Numbered from the stretch's first letter, positions 31,866 to 41,041 are shown. The stretch: DNA of 45,347 nt from Prevotella sp. (GCA_016286575.1 JAEETB010000004.1:1-45347), one strand, 5' to 3'. Notes: generated by a model not told the origin, from the letters alone. Numbers and translations are program-made.

Positions 31866-33353
31866 ATGAATAATAAAAGCTATTTCTTCGCCGTTGATCT
31901 GGGAGCCACCAGTGGACGCACCATCATCGGAAACATTGAAGACGGACAGTTCAGCCTGGAGGAAGTGACACGCTTCCCCAACAACCTCATTGAACAAGGC
32001 GGGCACTTCTACTGGGACATCTACGCCCTCTACTTCGAGATTATCAAGGGTCTGAAGGAGGTAGCCAGAAGAGGCTTGAAGATTTCATCGATAGGTATCG
32101 ACACCTGGGGCGTGGACTTCGTCATGATTGGCGAAGACAATGCTATATTAAGGAACCCACGCGCGTATCGCGATCCTATTACATTTGATGCAATGGACGA
32201 CTACCTGAAGCACATCATCTCGAAGCGTGAAGTGTATGATGTGACTGGTATCCAACTGATGAACTTCAACTCGATTTTCCAGCTCTACGCCATGAGGCGC
32301 GAGGGCAATGCTGCCTTGAAGCATGCCAAGAAGATCCTCTTCGTGCCTGATGCCCTGAGTTGGATGCTCACAGGTAACGAGGTCTGCGAATATACCATCG
32401 CTTCAACCTCTGAGTTGCTCGACCCAAGGACGAAACAACTCGACGAACGTCTGTTAGCCTCACTGGGACTGACACGTTCCATGTTTGGTAAGATGGTGAA
32501 TCCAGGCACATTGATCGGTGTGCTGACTGACGAGGTGCAGAAGATGACAGGCTTAGGTCCTGTGCCCGTCATTGCCGTAGCAGGTCATGATACAGGATCA
32601 GCTGTGGCTGCTGTTCCTGCCAAGGATGAGAAGTTTGCCTACCTCTCAAGCGGCACATGGAGTCTGATGGGTATCGAGACGAAAGATGCCATCATCAACG
32701 ACCTGAGCTACGAGCGTAACTTCACCAACGAGGGTGGTATCGAGGGTACGACCCGATTCCTGAAGAATATTTGTGGCATGTGGCTCTACGAGCGTTGTCG
32801 CCTGGAGTGGCCTGAAGAGGTCAGGAAACTGTCGCATCCAGAATTGCAGGGTTCAGCTATGCAGGTGGAAGCCTTCAGGAGCCTCATCAATCCAGATGAT
32901 ACTCTGTTTGCCAACCCCTCGTCGATGATTGGTGCCATCCAGTCTTATTGCCAACAGACCAACCAGCCAGTTCCAGAGACACCAGCAGAGATCTGCAGAT
33001 GCATCTTCGACTCTCTGGCCCTGCGTTATCGTCAGGTGTTTGGATGGCTCAAGGAGTTTGCCAGCTTCGACATCGACGTACTGCACATCATTGGTGGTGG
33101 CAGTCTGAACAAATATCTGAACCAGTTTACAGCCAACTCTACTGGCACTACTGTCTTGGCTGGTCCTCAGGAGGGTACAGCCATTGGCAACATCATGTTA
33201 CAAGCCAAGGCAGCAGGACTGGTGAAGGACATCTGGGAGATGCGCCAGATCATTGCCAACTCGCTTGAACTGGTGAAATATGAGCCCCAAGACCAAACTG
33301 CATGGGACGAGGCTTACGAGAAGTATCTAGGGATATTAAACATTAAAGATTAA
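31866..33353 (+). CDS. rhaB: L-rhamnulokinase
   Basis: This 495-residue FGGY-family kinase phosphorylates L-rhamnulose at O1. The N-terminal phosphate-binding block is FAVDLGATSGRTIIG (8-22), GIDTWGVDF lies near 78, and the second-domain ATP site is around AGHDTGSAVAAVP (about 239-251) and SSGTWSLMG. In Bacteroides nomenclature it is rhaK. It opens the operon kinase-isomerase-transporter-aldolase. The last residues (ILNIKD) and the stop codon are formed by the heptamer array ATTAAA at 33334-33361, so the C-terminal tail was probably shaped by the repeat. Confidence 0.92.
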   Translation: MNNKSYFFAVDLGATSGRTIIGNIEDGQFSLEEVTRFPNNLIEQGGHFYWDIYALYFEIIKGLKEVARRGLKISSIGIDTWGVDFVMIGEDNAILRNPRAYRDPITFDAMDDYLKHIISKREVYDVTGIQLMNFNSIFQLYAMRREGNAALKHAKKILFVPDALSWMLTGNEVCEYTIASTSELLDPRTKQLDERLLASLGLTRSMFGKMVNPGTLIGVLTDEVQKMTGLGPVPVIAVAGHDTGSAVAAVPAKDEKFAYLSSGTWSLMGIETKDAIINDLSYERNFTNEGGIEGTTRFLKNICGMWLYERCRLEWPEEVRKLSHPELQGSAMQVEAFRSLINPDDTLFANPSSMIGAIQSYCQQTNQPVPETPAEICRCIFDSLALRYRQVFGWLKEFASFDIDVLHIIGGGSLNKYLNQFTANSTGTTVLAGPQEGTAIGNIMLQAKAAGLVKDIWEMRQIIANSLELVKYEPQDQTAWDEAYEKYLGILNIKD

Positions 33354-33361
33354 ACATTAAA
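33334..33361. repeat. Heptamer array (NATTAAA x4) across the rhaK stop codon
   Basis: TATTAAA, CATTAAA, GATTAAA and CATTAAA are the reverse complement of the TTTAATN units at 13005 and 16757. The array encodes the last residues of rhamnulokinase, supplies its TAA stop and fills most of the gap to the isomerase gene. Confidence 0.8.
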
Positions 33362-33387
33362 TATTCATTATAAAAAACAAACGATTT

Positions 33388-34638
33388 ATGAAAGCAGAAC
33401 TGATTGAAAAAGCTTATGCCGTAGCAAAAGAGCGCTACGCAGCCATTGGTGTTAATACAGACAAGGTCATTGAACAGCTGGAGCAGCAGCAGATCTCACT
33501 GCACTGCTGGCAGACAGACGACGTCGTAGGTTTCGAGCGCAACGAGGCCCTCAGTGGTGGTATTCAGACCACAGGAAACTATCCTGGTCGTGCCCGTAAC
33601 ATCGACGAGGTACGTCAGGACATCGAATTTGTGAAGACCCTCATCGCTGGTAATCATCGTCTGAACCTCCACGAGATCTATGGTGACTTCGGAGGCCAGT
33701 TCGTAGATCGCGACCAGGTGGAGGTAAAGCACTTCCAGAGCTGGATCGATTGGGCTAAGGAGAACAACATGAAGCTCGACTTCAACTCTACTTCGTTCTC
33801 ACACCCCAAGAGTGGTGAACTGACGCTGTCGAATCCAGACAAGGGTATCCGTGACTTCTGGATTGAGCACACCAAGCGTTGTCGTCGTATTGCCGATGCA
33901 ATGGGTAAGGCTCAGAACGATCCTTGTATCATGAACATCTGGGTACATGATGGTTCGAAGGATATGCCTGTACAGCGTAAGAAGTATCGTGAGATCCTCG
34001 CAGCCTCACTCGATGAGATCATGGAGGAGAAGCTGGATGGTGTCAAGAACTGTTTCGAGGCCAAGCTGTTTGGTATCGGACTGGAGAGCTATACCGTAGG
34101 TTCACATGACTTCTATACAGCCTACTGTGCTACCCGTAAGCAGATGTACACCCTCGACACTGGTCACTACGAGCAGACGGAGAATGTATCAGACTTCGTT
34201 TCTACGTTGCTGATGTACGTTCCTGAGCTGATGCTCCACGTGTCTCGCCCAGTTCGCTGGGATTCAGACCACGTGACCATCATGAACGACCAGACACTCG
34301 ATCTGTTCAAGGAACTCGTTCGTTGCGATGCTTTGGATCGTGCCCATGTTGGTCTTGACTACTTCGATGCTTCCATCAATCGTATCGGAGCCTACCTCGT
34401 TGGTACACGTGCCACTCAGAAGTGTATCCTGCAGGCACTGCTCGAGCCAAAGGCCAAACTACGCGAGTATGAGGACAAGGGTCAGAACTTCGAGCGCCTT
34501 GCCCTGATGGAGGAAGCCAAGAGCATGCCTTTCGGTGCCGTATTCGATTACTTCAACCTGAAGAACAACGTTCCTGTAGGCGAGGAGTACATCGCTGCCA
34601 TCCAAAAGTACGAGAAAGAGATTACTTCTAAGAGATAA
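33388..34638 (+). CDS. rhaA: L-rhamnose isomerase
   Basis: This 416-residue enzyme converts L-rhamnose to L-rhamnulose. It is of normal family length and carries the conserved blocks GGIQTTGNYPGRARN (about 57-71), LDFNSTSFSHP (about 130-140) and IWVHDGSKD (about 189-197), with metal-binding Glu, Asp and His residues in the barrel (SDHVTIMND near 293). Bacteroides workers call it rhaI. The stop codon overlaps the ATG of the transporter gene by one base (TAATG), so the two are coupled. Confidence 0.95.
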   Translation: MKAELIEKAYAVAKERYAAIGVNTDKVIEQLEQQQISLHCWQTDDVVGFERNEALSGGIQTTGNYPGRARNIDEVRQDIEFVKTLIAGNHRLNLHEIYGDFGGQFVDRDQVEVKHFQSWIDWAKENNMKLDFNSTSFSHPKSGELTLSNPDKGIRDFWIEHTKRCRRIADAMGKAQNDPCIMNIWVHDGSKDMPVQRKKYREILAASLDEIMEEKLDGVKNCFEAKLFGIGLESYTVGSHDFYTAYCATRKQMYTLDTGHYEQTENVSDFVSTLLMYVPELMLHVSRPVRWDSDHVTIMNDQTLDLFKELVRCDALDRAHVGLDYFDASINRIGAYLVGTRATQKCILQALLEPKAKLREYEDKGQNFERLALMEEAKSMPFGAVFDYFNLKNNVPVGEEYIAAIQKYEKEITSKR

Positions 34639-35672
34639 TGGAGATTGTTTTAGGATTACTGATCATTGCCATTGGCGCCTTCTGCCAGAGCAGCTGCTAC
34701 GTACCTATCAATAAGATCAAGGACTGGTCGTGGGAGAGCTACTGGATTGTGCAGGGTGTGTTCGCCTGGCTGATCTTACCGTTCATGGGTGCTCTGCTGG
34801 CTGTGCCAGCAGGGCATTCCCTGTTTGAGCTGTTCACTGCAGAACAGTCGTTCAACATCTGGATGACCATCTTCTTTGGTGTACTTTGGGGAGTAGGTGG
34901 CCTGACTTTCGGACTCTCCATGCGTTACCTAGGGGTAGCCCTCGGACAGTCGATAGCCCTTGGCACCTGTGCAGGACTGGGTACTATCATGGGACCTGTG
35001 CTGCTCAACTTCTTCTTCCCTGAGCTCAATGCGCTGGAGTCGCTGACCTTTGCCGTGATTCTGGGTGTAGTGGTTACCCTGATTGGTATCGCCATCATTG
35101 GTGTGGCTGGAAGCATGAAAGCTGCCTCACTCTCTGAAGAGGAGAAGAAAGCTGCTGTGAAGGACTTCAACTTCCCCAAAGGACTGGCCATCGCCCTGCT
35201 TGCAGGATTTATGAGTGGTTGCTTCAATGTGGGACTCGAGTTTGGTAAGGGTATCAACTTCGGTGAACTGACTGATCCGATGTTCCGTACATTGCCAGCC
35301 ACCTTGCTTGTGACCTTCGGAGGATTCATCACCAACGCTGTCTATTGCTTCTACCAGAATCAAGTCAATAAGACGTGGGGCGACTATAAGAAAACGTCTG
35401 TATGGGGCAATAACCTCTTGTTCTGTCTGTTGGCTGGTGCCCTCTGGTATTCACAGTTCTTCGGACTGTCATTAGGCAAGGGTTTCCTCACGGAATCACC
35501 CACACTGACCACACTCGCCTTCTGTATCCTGATGGCGCTCAATGTCGTTTTCTCAAATGTCTGGGGTATCATCCTGAAAGAATGGAAGGGCTGTTCACAG
35601 AAGACCATCACCGTACTCATCGTAGGTATCGTGGTTTTGGTCATCTCATGTTTCCTCCCACAACTGATTTAA
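34638..35672 (+). CDS. rhaT: L-rhamnose/proton symporter RhaT
   Basis: This 344-residue inner-membrane protein has about ten hydrophobic segments and the RhaT-type start EIVLGLLIIAIGAFCQSSCYVPINKIK. A conserved block GGLTFGLSMRYLGVALGQSI follows near residue 85. RhaT imports L-rhamnose with a proton. B. thetaiotaomicron rhaP is the equivalent permease in the same operon position. It overlaps the isomerase by one base and is followed 18 bases on by the aldolase gene. Confidence 0.92.
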   Translation: MEIVLGLLIIAIGAFCQSSCYVPINKIKDWSWESYWIVQGVFAWLILPFMGALLAVPAGHSLFELFTAEQSFNIWMTIFFGVLWGVGGLTFGLSMRYLGVALGQSIALGTCAGLGTIMGPVLLNFFFPELNALESLTFAVILGVVVTLIGIAIIGVAGSMKAASLSEEEKKAAVKDFNFPKGLAIALLAGFMSGCFNVGLEFGKGINFGELTDPMFRTLPATLLVTFGGFITNAVYCFYQNQVNKTWGDYKKTSVWGNNLLFCLLAGALWYSQFFGLSLGKGFLTESPTLTTLAFCILMALNVVFSNVWGIILKEWKGCSQKTITVLIVGIVVLVISCFLPQLI

Positions 35673-35690
35673 AGCTATAAGAGTAATCAT

Positions 35691-36512
35691 ATGAAAAGTA
35701 TTTTGGAAGGCCGCGAAGAACTGAAGGCGGTCGTATATCAGATAGCCGAGGTGACAGGCTACCTCTGGCAGAAAGGCTGGGCAGAACGCAATGGCGGTAA
35801 CATCACCGTCAATGTCACTGAGTATATGGACGACGCCTGCGAAGCCATGAAGGCCATCTCGGAAGTGAAGCAGATTGGTATGGTATTGCCGCAGCTCAAG
35901 GGAAAGTACTTCTATTGCAAGGGTACTGGCAAGCGCATGCGTGACCTCGCCAAGGAGCCTATGCAGAACGGCAGTATCATCCGTATTCTCGACGATTGTG
36001 CTTCTTACGAGGTAATCGCTGACGAGAACGTGGTACCTACGTCAGAGTTGCCCACACACCTGGCACTGCAGAACTATCTGCTGGAGACAGGTTCTTGCTA
36101 CAAGGCGACCCTGCATACCCATCCCATCGAATTGGTGGCCATGAGCCATATCCAACGTTTCTTGAAAGGGGATGAGATGACACGCGTGCTGTGGTCGATG
36201 ATACCTGAGACACTGGCTTTTGCACCTCTGGGCATTGGTATCGTACCTTACGCCTTGCCATCATCTGTGGCACTGGCAGAGGCTACTCTCGAACAGATCA
36301 AGACCCACGATGTCGTGTTGTGGGAGAAACATGGTACGGTAGCTGTGGGTACGGACATCATGGATGCCTTCGATCAGACAGACGTACTCTGCAAGGCTGC
36401 CAACATCTACATGTGTGCCCGTTCTATGGGCAGTGAACCTGATGGCATGACAGAGGAACAGATGAAAGAAGTGCAGGATGTGTTCAACCTGCCGAAGAAA
36501 CGTCCGTGCTGA
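35691..36512 (+). CDS. rhaD: L-rhamnulose-1-phosphate aldolase
   Basis: This 273-residue class II aldolase splits rhamnulose-1-phosphate into dihydroxyacetone phosphate and L-lactaldehyde. The zinc ligands are His142 and His144 in TLHTHPIELVAM and the later His in WEKHGTVAVG (about 212); GNITVNV near residue 34 binds phosphate in the family. Length equals that of the E. coli enzyme. It is the last rhamnose gene here. A lactaldehyde oxidoreductase gene, found next in some Bacteroides, is absent from the operon. Confidence 0.94.
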   Translation: MKSILEGREELKAVVYQIAEVTGYLWQKGWAERNGGNITVNVTEYMDDACEAMKAISEVKQIGMVLPQLKGKYFYCKGTGKRMRDLAKEPMQNGSIIRILDDCASYEVIADENVVPTSELPTHLALQNYLLETGSCYKATLHTHPIELVAMSHIQRFLKGDEMTRVLWSMIPETLAFAPLGIGIVPYALPSSVALAEATLEQIKTHDVVLWEKHGTVAVGTDIMDAFDQTDVLCKAANIYMCARSMGSEPDGMTEEQMKEVQDVFNLPKKRPC

Positions 36513-36530
36513 TATAAAAAACGTGAAAAG

Positions 36531-36562
36531 TTTGCTCGTTTAGGAAATTCTTCGTAACTTTG
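36531..36562 (+). promoter_or_regulatory. Promoter of the 36572 gene
   Basis: TTTG (36531-36534), a 20-base spacer and TAACTTTG (36555-36562) match the consensus fully. It places the start codon at 36572 and rules out the TTG at 36560, which lies inside the -7 box. Confidence 0.75.
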
Positions 36563-36571
36563 CAGCTAGTT

Positions 36572-37183
36572 ATGAACAACAACCTACAAGAGCAAACAAA
36601 GTGGAGTGAGAATGTGATTTTGGTCGATGCTGACTATGTCGACAAAGTCGCATTCTCACTTATTGTGAACTTTGAAAGGATGATTGGACGCAGGATTCCA
36701 CAGGCTGATTTCGCCAAGTGGATCGACTGCATTGCCCTTGATGGAGGTATCCGCGAGGGAGAACATGAGACACAAGTAGTGCTGATCCATCAGAAAGACA
36801 AGTCACAGATGGAGAACTTCACTCCTGGCCACTATACAGAAGAACTGAACAGCAAGGCTTTCAAGGATCATCTGGGGGAGTTTGTCATCAACGCCTATCC
36901 GCTGGAAGATATTGCTGGAGGAGAAGATTATCTTGCTGACGCCCTACAGATGGTTGCTGTTCAGAAGGAGGTCAAGCGCATCATGGTGATTCCCAATGCC
37001 GAGGACACTTATATATATAATAAGGTTCGCGAGGCACTCAACCGTCTGGACGATGACGAAAAGCGCATCACAGTCTTCGCCATGCAACCAATGCCTGGTG
37101 GAAACTTCCGACAGGAGATACTGGGATATTCGCTGATGGCAGCCCTTGGCATCAGAGCCGACGAGATCAATAGTAAATCGTGA
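36572..37183 (+). CDS. Conserved Bacteroidota protein of unknown function
   Basis: This 203-residue soluble protein has no signal peptide or membrane segment. Blocks such as VILVDADYVDKVAF and NFERMIGRRIP near the N-terminus and EDTYIYNKVREALNRL later look like a conserved alpha/beta domain. I recall similar proteins in Bacteroidales near polyamine genes but do not know a function. It precedes carboxynorspermidine synthase by 46 bases and may share its role or only its transcript. The final residues (NSKS) and the stop codon are made by a tandem repeat that continues into the gap, so the true ancestral C-terminus may have differed. Confidence 0.7.
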   Translation: MNNNLQEQTKWSENVILVDADYVDKVAFSLIVNFERMIGRRIPQADFAKWIDCIALDGGIREGEHETQVVLIHQKDKSQMENFTPGHYTEELNSKAFKDHLGEFVINAYPLEDIAGGEDYLADALQMVAVQKEVKRIMVIPNAEDTYIYNKVREALNRLDDDEKRITVFAMQPMPGGNFRQEILGYSLMAALGIRADEINSKS

Positions 37184-37226
37184 ATCATATAAATAGTAAA
37201 TCGTAAATCAGTAAATCGTAAATAGT
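37169..37226 (+). repeat. 15-bp tandem repeats across a gene end and gap
   Basis: AATAGTAAATCGT occurs at 37169-37181 and 37192-37204. AGTAAATCGTAAATC (37195-37209) is followed directly by AGTAAATCGTAAATA (37210-37224). The array spans the last codons of the upstream gene and ends 3 bases before the next ATG. It is the same unit that encodes the insert in MnmA. Confidence 0.8.
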
Positions 37227-37229
37227 ATT

Positions 37230-38468
37230 ATGGCTAAAGTATTAATGATTGGCGCAGGAGGCGTCGCTACGGTAGCAGCATTCAAGATTGCGCAGAATGC
37301 TGACGTGTTTACCGATTTTATGATTGCCAGTCGTCGCAAAGCCAAGTGTGACAAAATTGTGGAAGACATTCACAAGGCTGGCTACAAGATGGACATCAAG
37401 ACCGCTCAGGTGGATGCTGACGATGTAGAGCAGTTGAAGGCACTCTTCAGCAGCTACAAGCCTGAGCTTGTCATCAATCTCGCCCTACCCTATCAGGACC
37501 TGACGATTATGGATGCTTGTCTGGCTTGTGGCTGTAACTATCTCGATACAGCCAACTACGAGCCAAAGGACGAGGCTCACTTTGAGTACAGCTGGCAGTG
37601 GGCTTATAAGGACCGCTTTGAGCAGGCAGGACTGACAGCCATCCTTGGATGTGGTTTCGATCCTGGTGTATCTGGTGTTTATACAGCTTATGCTGCCAAG
37701 CACCATTTCGACGAAATCCACTATCTGGACATCGTAGACTGCAACGCTGGTGATCACCATCATGCCTTCGCCACGAACTTCAACCCAGAGATCAACATCC
37801 GTGAGATTACCCAGAAAGGACTCTATTATAAGGATGGGCAGTGGATTGAGACAGAACCGTTGGAGATCCACAAGCCACTGACCTACCCCAACATCGGTCC
37901 ACGTGAGAGCTATCTACTGCACCATGAGGAACTGGAGTCATTGGTAAAGAACTATCCCACCATCAAACAAGGACGTTTCTGGATGACCTTCGGTGAACAA
38001 TATCTGAAACACCTCGATGTAATCCAGAATATTGGTATGAGTCGTATCGACGAGATTGTCTATGAGGCTCCTTTGGCTGATGAGCCCGAAAAGACCGTCA
38101 AGGTGAAGATCGTACCTCTGCAGTTCTTGAAGGCTGTGCTGCCTAATCCTCAGGATTTAGGTGAGAACTACGAGGGTGAGACCTCTATTGGTTGTCGCAT
38201 CCGTGGTATCAAGGATGGTCAGGAACATACCTATTACGTCTACAATAACTGCAAACACCAGGAAGCCTATAAGGAGACTGGTATGCAGGGAGTCAGCTAT
38301 ACCACTGGTGTGCCTGCCATGATCGGTGCGATGATGTTCGTCAAAGGTATCTGGAAGAAACCTGGTGTATGGAACGTGGAGGACTTCGATCCTGATCCAT
38401 TCATGGAACAGTTGAACAAACAAGGGTTGCCTTGGCACGAAGTGCATGATGGCGACCTCGAACTATAA
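37230..38468 (+). CDS. Carboxynorspermidine synthase (saccharopine dehydrogenase family)
   Basis: This 412-residue enzyme makes carboxyspermidine or carboxynorspermidine from putrescine or diaminopropane plus aspartate semialdehyde, the first step of the alternative polyamine route used by gut Bacteroidota. The Rossmann motif MIGAGGVATVAAFKIA (6-21) binds NADPH, and GCGFDPGVSGVYTAYA (about 145-160) and GRFWMTFGEQYLKH are family blocks. The decarboxylase that completes the route is not in the window. It lies between the unknown 36572 gene and recA, all in one direction. Confidence 0.9.
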   Translation: MAKVLMIGAGGVATVAAFKIAQNADVFTDFMIASRRKAKCDKIVEDIHKAGYKMDIKTAQVDADDVEQLKALFSSYKPELVINLALPYQDLTIMDACLACGCNYLDTANYEPKDEAHFEYSWQWAYKDRFEQAGLTAILGCGFDPGVSGVYTAYAAKHHFDEIHYLDIVDCNAGDHHHAFATNFNPEINIREITQKGLYYKDGQWIETEPLEIHKPLTYPNIGPRESYLLHHEELESLVKNYPTIKQGRFWMTFGEQYLKHLDVIQNIGMSRIDEIVYEAPLADEPEKTVKVKIVPLQFLKAVLPNPQDLGENYEGETSIGCRIRGIKDGQEHTYYVYNNCKHQEAYKETGMQGVSYTTGVPAMIGAMMFVKGIWKKPGVWNVEDFDPDPFMEQLNKQGLPWHEVHDGDLEL

Positions 38469-38494
38469 TTTTTAACTCTTAAATTTCTAAAGCT

Positions 38495-39529
38495 ATGGCA
38501 AAGAAAGAAGAAGCTGCGGAGCAACTGACTCCGCAACAGCAGAAGCTCAAGGCTCTGCAGGCTGCAATGGCCAAAATTGAGAAGGACTTCGGTAAAGGCG
38601 CCATCATGCGCATGGGTGATGAAAAGATTGATAACGTAGAGGTGATTCCTACTGGTAGCATCAGTCTGAATGCTGCACTGGGTGTGGGAGGTTATCCCAA
38701 GGGACGAATCATCGAGATCTACGGTCCTGAGTCATCAGGTAAGACCACATTGGCTATTCATGCTATTGCAGAGTGTCAGAAAACAGGCGGTGTCGCTGCA
38801 TTCATCGATGCAGAACATGCCTTCGACCGTTTCTACGCAGAGCATCTGGGTGTCGATGTCGACAACCTTCTGATCTCTCAGCCCGATAACGGCGAACAGG
38901 CACTGGAGATTGCAGACCACCTGATCCGCTCAAGTGCCATCGATATCATCGTCATCGACTCTGTGGCTGCCCTGACACCAAAGAAGGAGATTGAGGGCGA
39001 TATGGGTGACTCTGCAGTAGGCCTGCAGGCCCGTCTGATGAGTCAGGCACTGCGTAAGCTGACCTCAACCATCTCCAAGACGAAGACAACCTGTATCTTC
39101 ATCAATCAGCTTCGTGAAAAGATCGGTGTGATGTTTGGCAACCCAGAGACAACGACAGGTGGTAATGCCCTGAAGTTCTATGCTTCCGTACGTATAGACA
39201 TCCGCAAGAAAGAGACCTTGAAGGATGGTGACACGCCTATCGGAAACCTTGTGAAAGTCAAGGTGGTAAAGAACAAGGTGGCTCCTCCTTTCCGTAGGGC
39301 AGAGTTTGAGATTACTTTCGGTGAAGGTATCTCGAAGATTGGTGAGATTGTCGACCTGGGTGTTGAATACAACATCATCAAGAAGAGTGGCTCATGGTTC
39401 AGCTACGGCGACTTGAAATTAGGTCAAGGACGTGATGCCGTCAAGGAATTGCTGAAAGATAATCCTGAACTATGCGAGGAATTGGAAGCAAAGATCATGG
39501 AAGCTATTACTAAAGCACAAACACTATAA
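38495..39529 (+). CDS. recA: Recombinase RecA
   Basis: RecA forms the DNA filament for homologous recombination and triggers SOS self-cleavage of repressors. The 344-residue protein has Walker A GPESSGKT (about 74-81), the signature [11 protein letters not shown] (about 227-237) and the normal core length, with a short C-terminal tail. It follows carboxynorspermidine synthase by 26 bases with no clear promoter box in the gap, so it may be partly co-transcribed. I do not see an obvious LexA-type operator. A strong terminator follows its stop. Confidence 0.97.
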   Translation: MAKKEEAAEQLTPQQQKLKALQAAMAKIEKDFGKGAIMRMGDEKIDNVEVIPTGSISLNAALGVGGYPKGRIIEIYGPESSGKTTLAIHAIAECQKTGGVAAFIDAEHAFDRFYAEHLGVDVDNLLISQPDNGEQALEIADHLIRSSAIDIIVIDSVAALTPKKEIEGDMGDSAVGLQARLMSQALRKLTSTISKTKTTCIFINQLREKIGVMFGNPETTTGGNALKFYASVRIDIRKKETLKDGDTPIGNLVKVKVVKNKVAPPFRRAEFEITFGEGISKIGEIVDLGVEYNIIKKSGSWFSYGDLKLGQGRDAVKELLKDNPELCEELEAKIMEAITKAQTL

Positions 39530-39563
39530 AATAATCCCCCAGCCAAACGGTTGGGGGATTATT
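39530..39563. terminator. Terminator between recA and the convergent secreted-protein gene
   Basis: A 15-bp stem, AATAATCCCCCAGCC with GGTTGGGGGATTATT (one G-T pair), closes a 4-base loop right after the recA stop codon. A/T-rich ends on both sides suit termination in both directions. Confidence 0.8.
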
Positions 39564-39577
39564 ATGTCGTTTCCACT

Positions 39578-40975
39578 TTAGAGTGGTGTACCATTCTTAA
39601 GTGCTTTCTTCTTAGGAACAATCTTTGTATTTGGTCTCTTCGAACTTGGACTCTTGGCCGCAGCAGGGCCATCCTTGGTGTAATACTTTGATACAGATCC
39701 TGTGCCGTCAAAATCAACATACAACAGTTTATTGTTCGAGCGGTTGAATATCCACGTGTACATACCATTCTGACCTTGCACAATCTTATTAGGCTCACCA
39801 GCAGCCATCATCACCTCATCCTCTGAGAAACCGATACCCACGTGACCCTGACGAATCATCGCACGGCTGCCCTCAGATGTCTGAACCTTCTTGCCAGGAC
39901 CAGGAGCAAAGATATATCCGAAATAGTCTTCCTGATTTTCTGCACGATGACTGTCAAGTACCATATCGATGAAGAAGAAGGTACCCAGAGTGGTATTCTT
40001 CAACTTAATAGTCGCCTTGTCGTCAGTCTTGTGAGGTGTAATGCTCTCAATCTGATATTCTGCCATACGTGGGATAGCCTGTACTTTCTTGGTAACCTCG
40101 TTCAACATAAATGTAGGATACTTCGTGTGGATAATCCTACCCAGATATACCCTATAATTATAACTGTTGACTGCCATAATGTCATCTACAAGCTCGAAAG
40201 AGTTCTTAAACAGATACTTGGCATTGTCTGTAACAAACTCATCATCACGCATACCACAATTGGTCTTGGAGATGGCCACATTCTGATAGAACTCATTACC
40301 ATCCTTATCCTCCACGATAATCTTCACCGGGAAACTACGTGTGCCGACACCTATGGCTGTCACCTTCACCTGCATGCCCTTATCAACAATGACGTCCTGG
40401 AAACCATCAGTGTCATAATCCGTATCAATGCGATAGAACTGTGTCTTGGTATACAGTGTCTTACCCATCAGCTTATCCCTCGCAATGTCGACATCGCCCA
40501 AGTAAGCCAACGTAGGCACACCTGTCTTCGAATAGCAATAGTCATCAAACGAGCCACTAGGAATCTCATAATAGTAATTTTTGCCATTGTCCTGACAGAC
40601 AAAATTAATACGCGCATGACCATCAGGACCCTCGGTATGTCCCTTGTAGATCATAATCTTATATTTCAAGGGCATACTGCTCACCTCCTTACCAGTAGAG
40701 GCATCAGTAAAGGTCTTTACCACCAGGTCGTACTTCTCGGGCAACACCATGAACTTCATGCCTTCTTCCCAGTCACACAGACTATAGAACTTGAAGTTCT
40801 GTCCAATGAAATCCGCTGCCGCCTGTTCCTCCTTTAAAAGGGTTTCCAGGTCTTGAGACAATTCAGGCATCACACCCTTCTTGACGTTGCGAGTCTTTAC
40901 AATGTAGGAATTCTCCTGAGCCGAGGCTGCCACAAAGACAAGCGCCATCAAGGCCGTTAAAATCACTTTTTTCAT
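39578..40975 (-). CDS. Secreted protein of unknown function with a BamE/SmpA-like C-terminal region
   Basis: This 465-residue protein has a clear signal peptide (about 1-20, ending VAASAQ) and no other membrane segment. I do not recognise the main part. Near residues 400-445 the sequence GIGFSEDEVMMAAGEPNKI followed by MYTWIFNR and LLYVDFDGTGSV resembles the short BamE/SmpA fold, in which a helix pair with a GxP turn precedes a small sheet; this is a fold-level guess. The tail is rich in Lys and Pro and probably disordered. It is divergent from dnaK, shares that gene's control region with its inverted repeat, and has a full-consensus promoter. Confidence 0.7.
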   Translation of the reverse strand: MKKVILTALMALVFVAASAQENSYIVKTRNVKKGVMPELSQDLETLLKEEQAAADFIGQNFKFYSLCDWEEGMKFMVLPEKYDLVVKTFTDASTGKEVSSMPLKYKIMIYKGHTEGPDGHARINFVCQDNGKNYYYEIPSGSFDDYCYSKTGVPTLAYLGDVDIARDKLMGKTLYTKTQFYRIDTDYDTDGFQDVIVDKGMQVKVTAIGVGTRSFPVKIIVEDKDGNEFYQNVAISKTNCGMRDDEFVTDNAKYLFKNSFELVDDIMAVNSYNYRVYLGRIIHTKYPTFMLNEVTKKVQAIPRMAEYQIESITPHKTDDKATIKLKNTTLGTFFFIDMVLDSHRAENQEDYFGYIFAPGPGKKVQTSEGSRAMIRQGHVGIGFSEDEVMMAAGEPNKIVQGQNGMYTWIFNRSNNKLLYVDFDGTGSVSKYYTKDGPAAAKSPSSKRPNTKIVPKKKALKNGTPL

Positions 40976-41009
40976 GACTACCGATAGTTTTATTATAGAA
41001 TTCTGACTG

Positions 41010-41041
41010 CAAAGATAAATTAATTCCCGCGAAACACCAAA
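41010..41041 (-). promoter_or_regulatory. Promoter of the secreted-protein gene
   Basis: TTTG (41041-41038), a 20-base spacer and TATCTTTG (41017-41010) on the minus strand match the Bacteroidota consensus fully. Confidence 0.75.
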
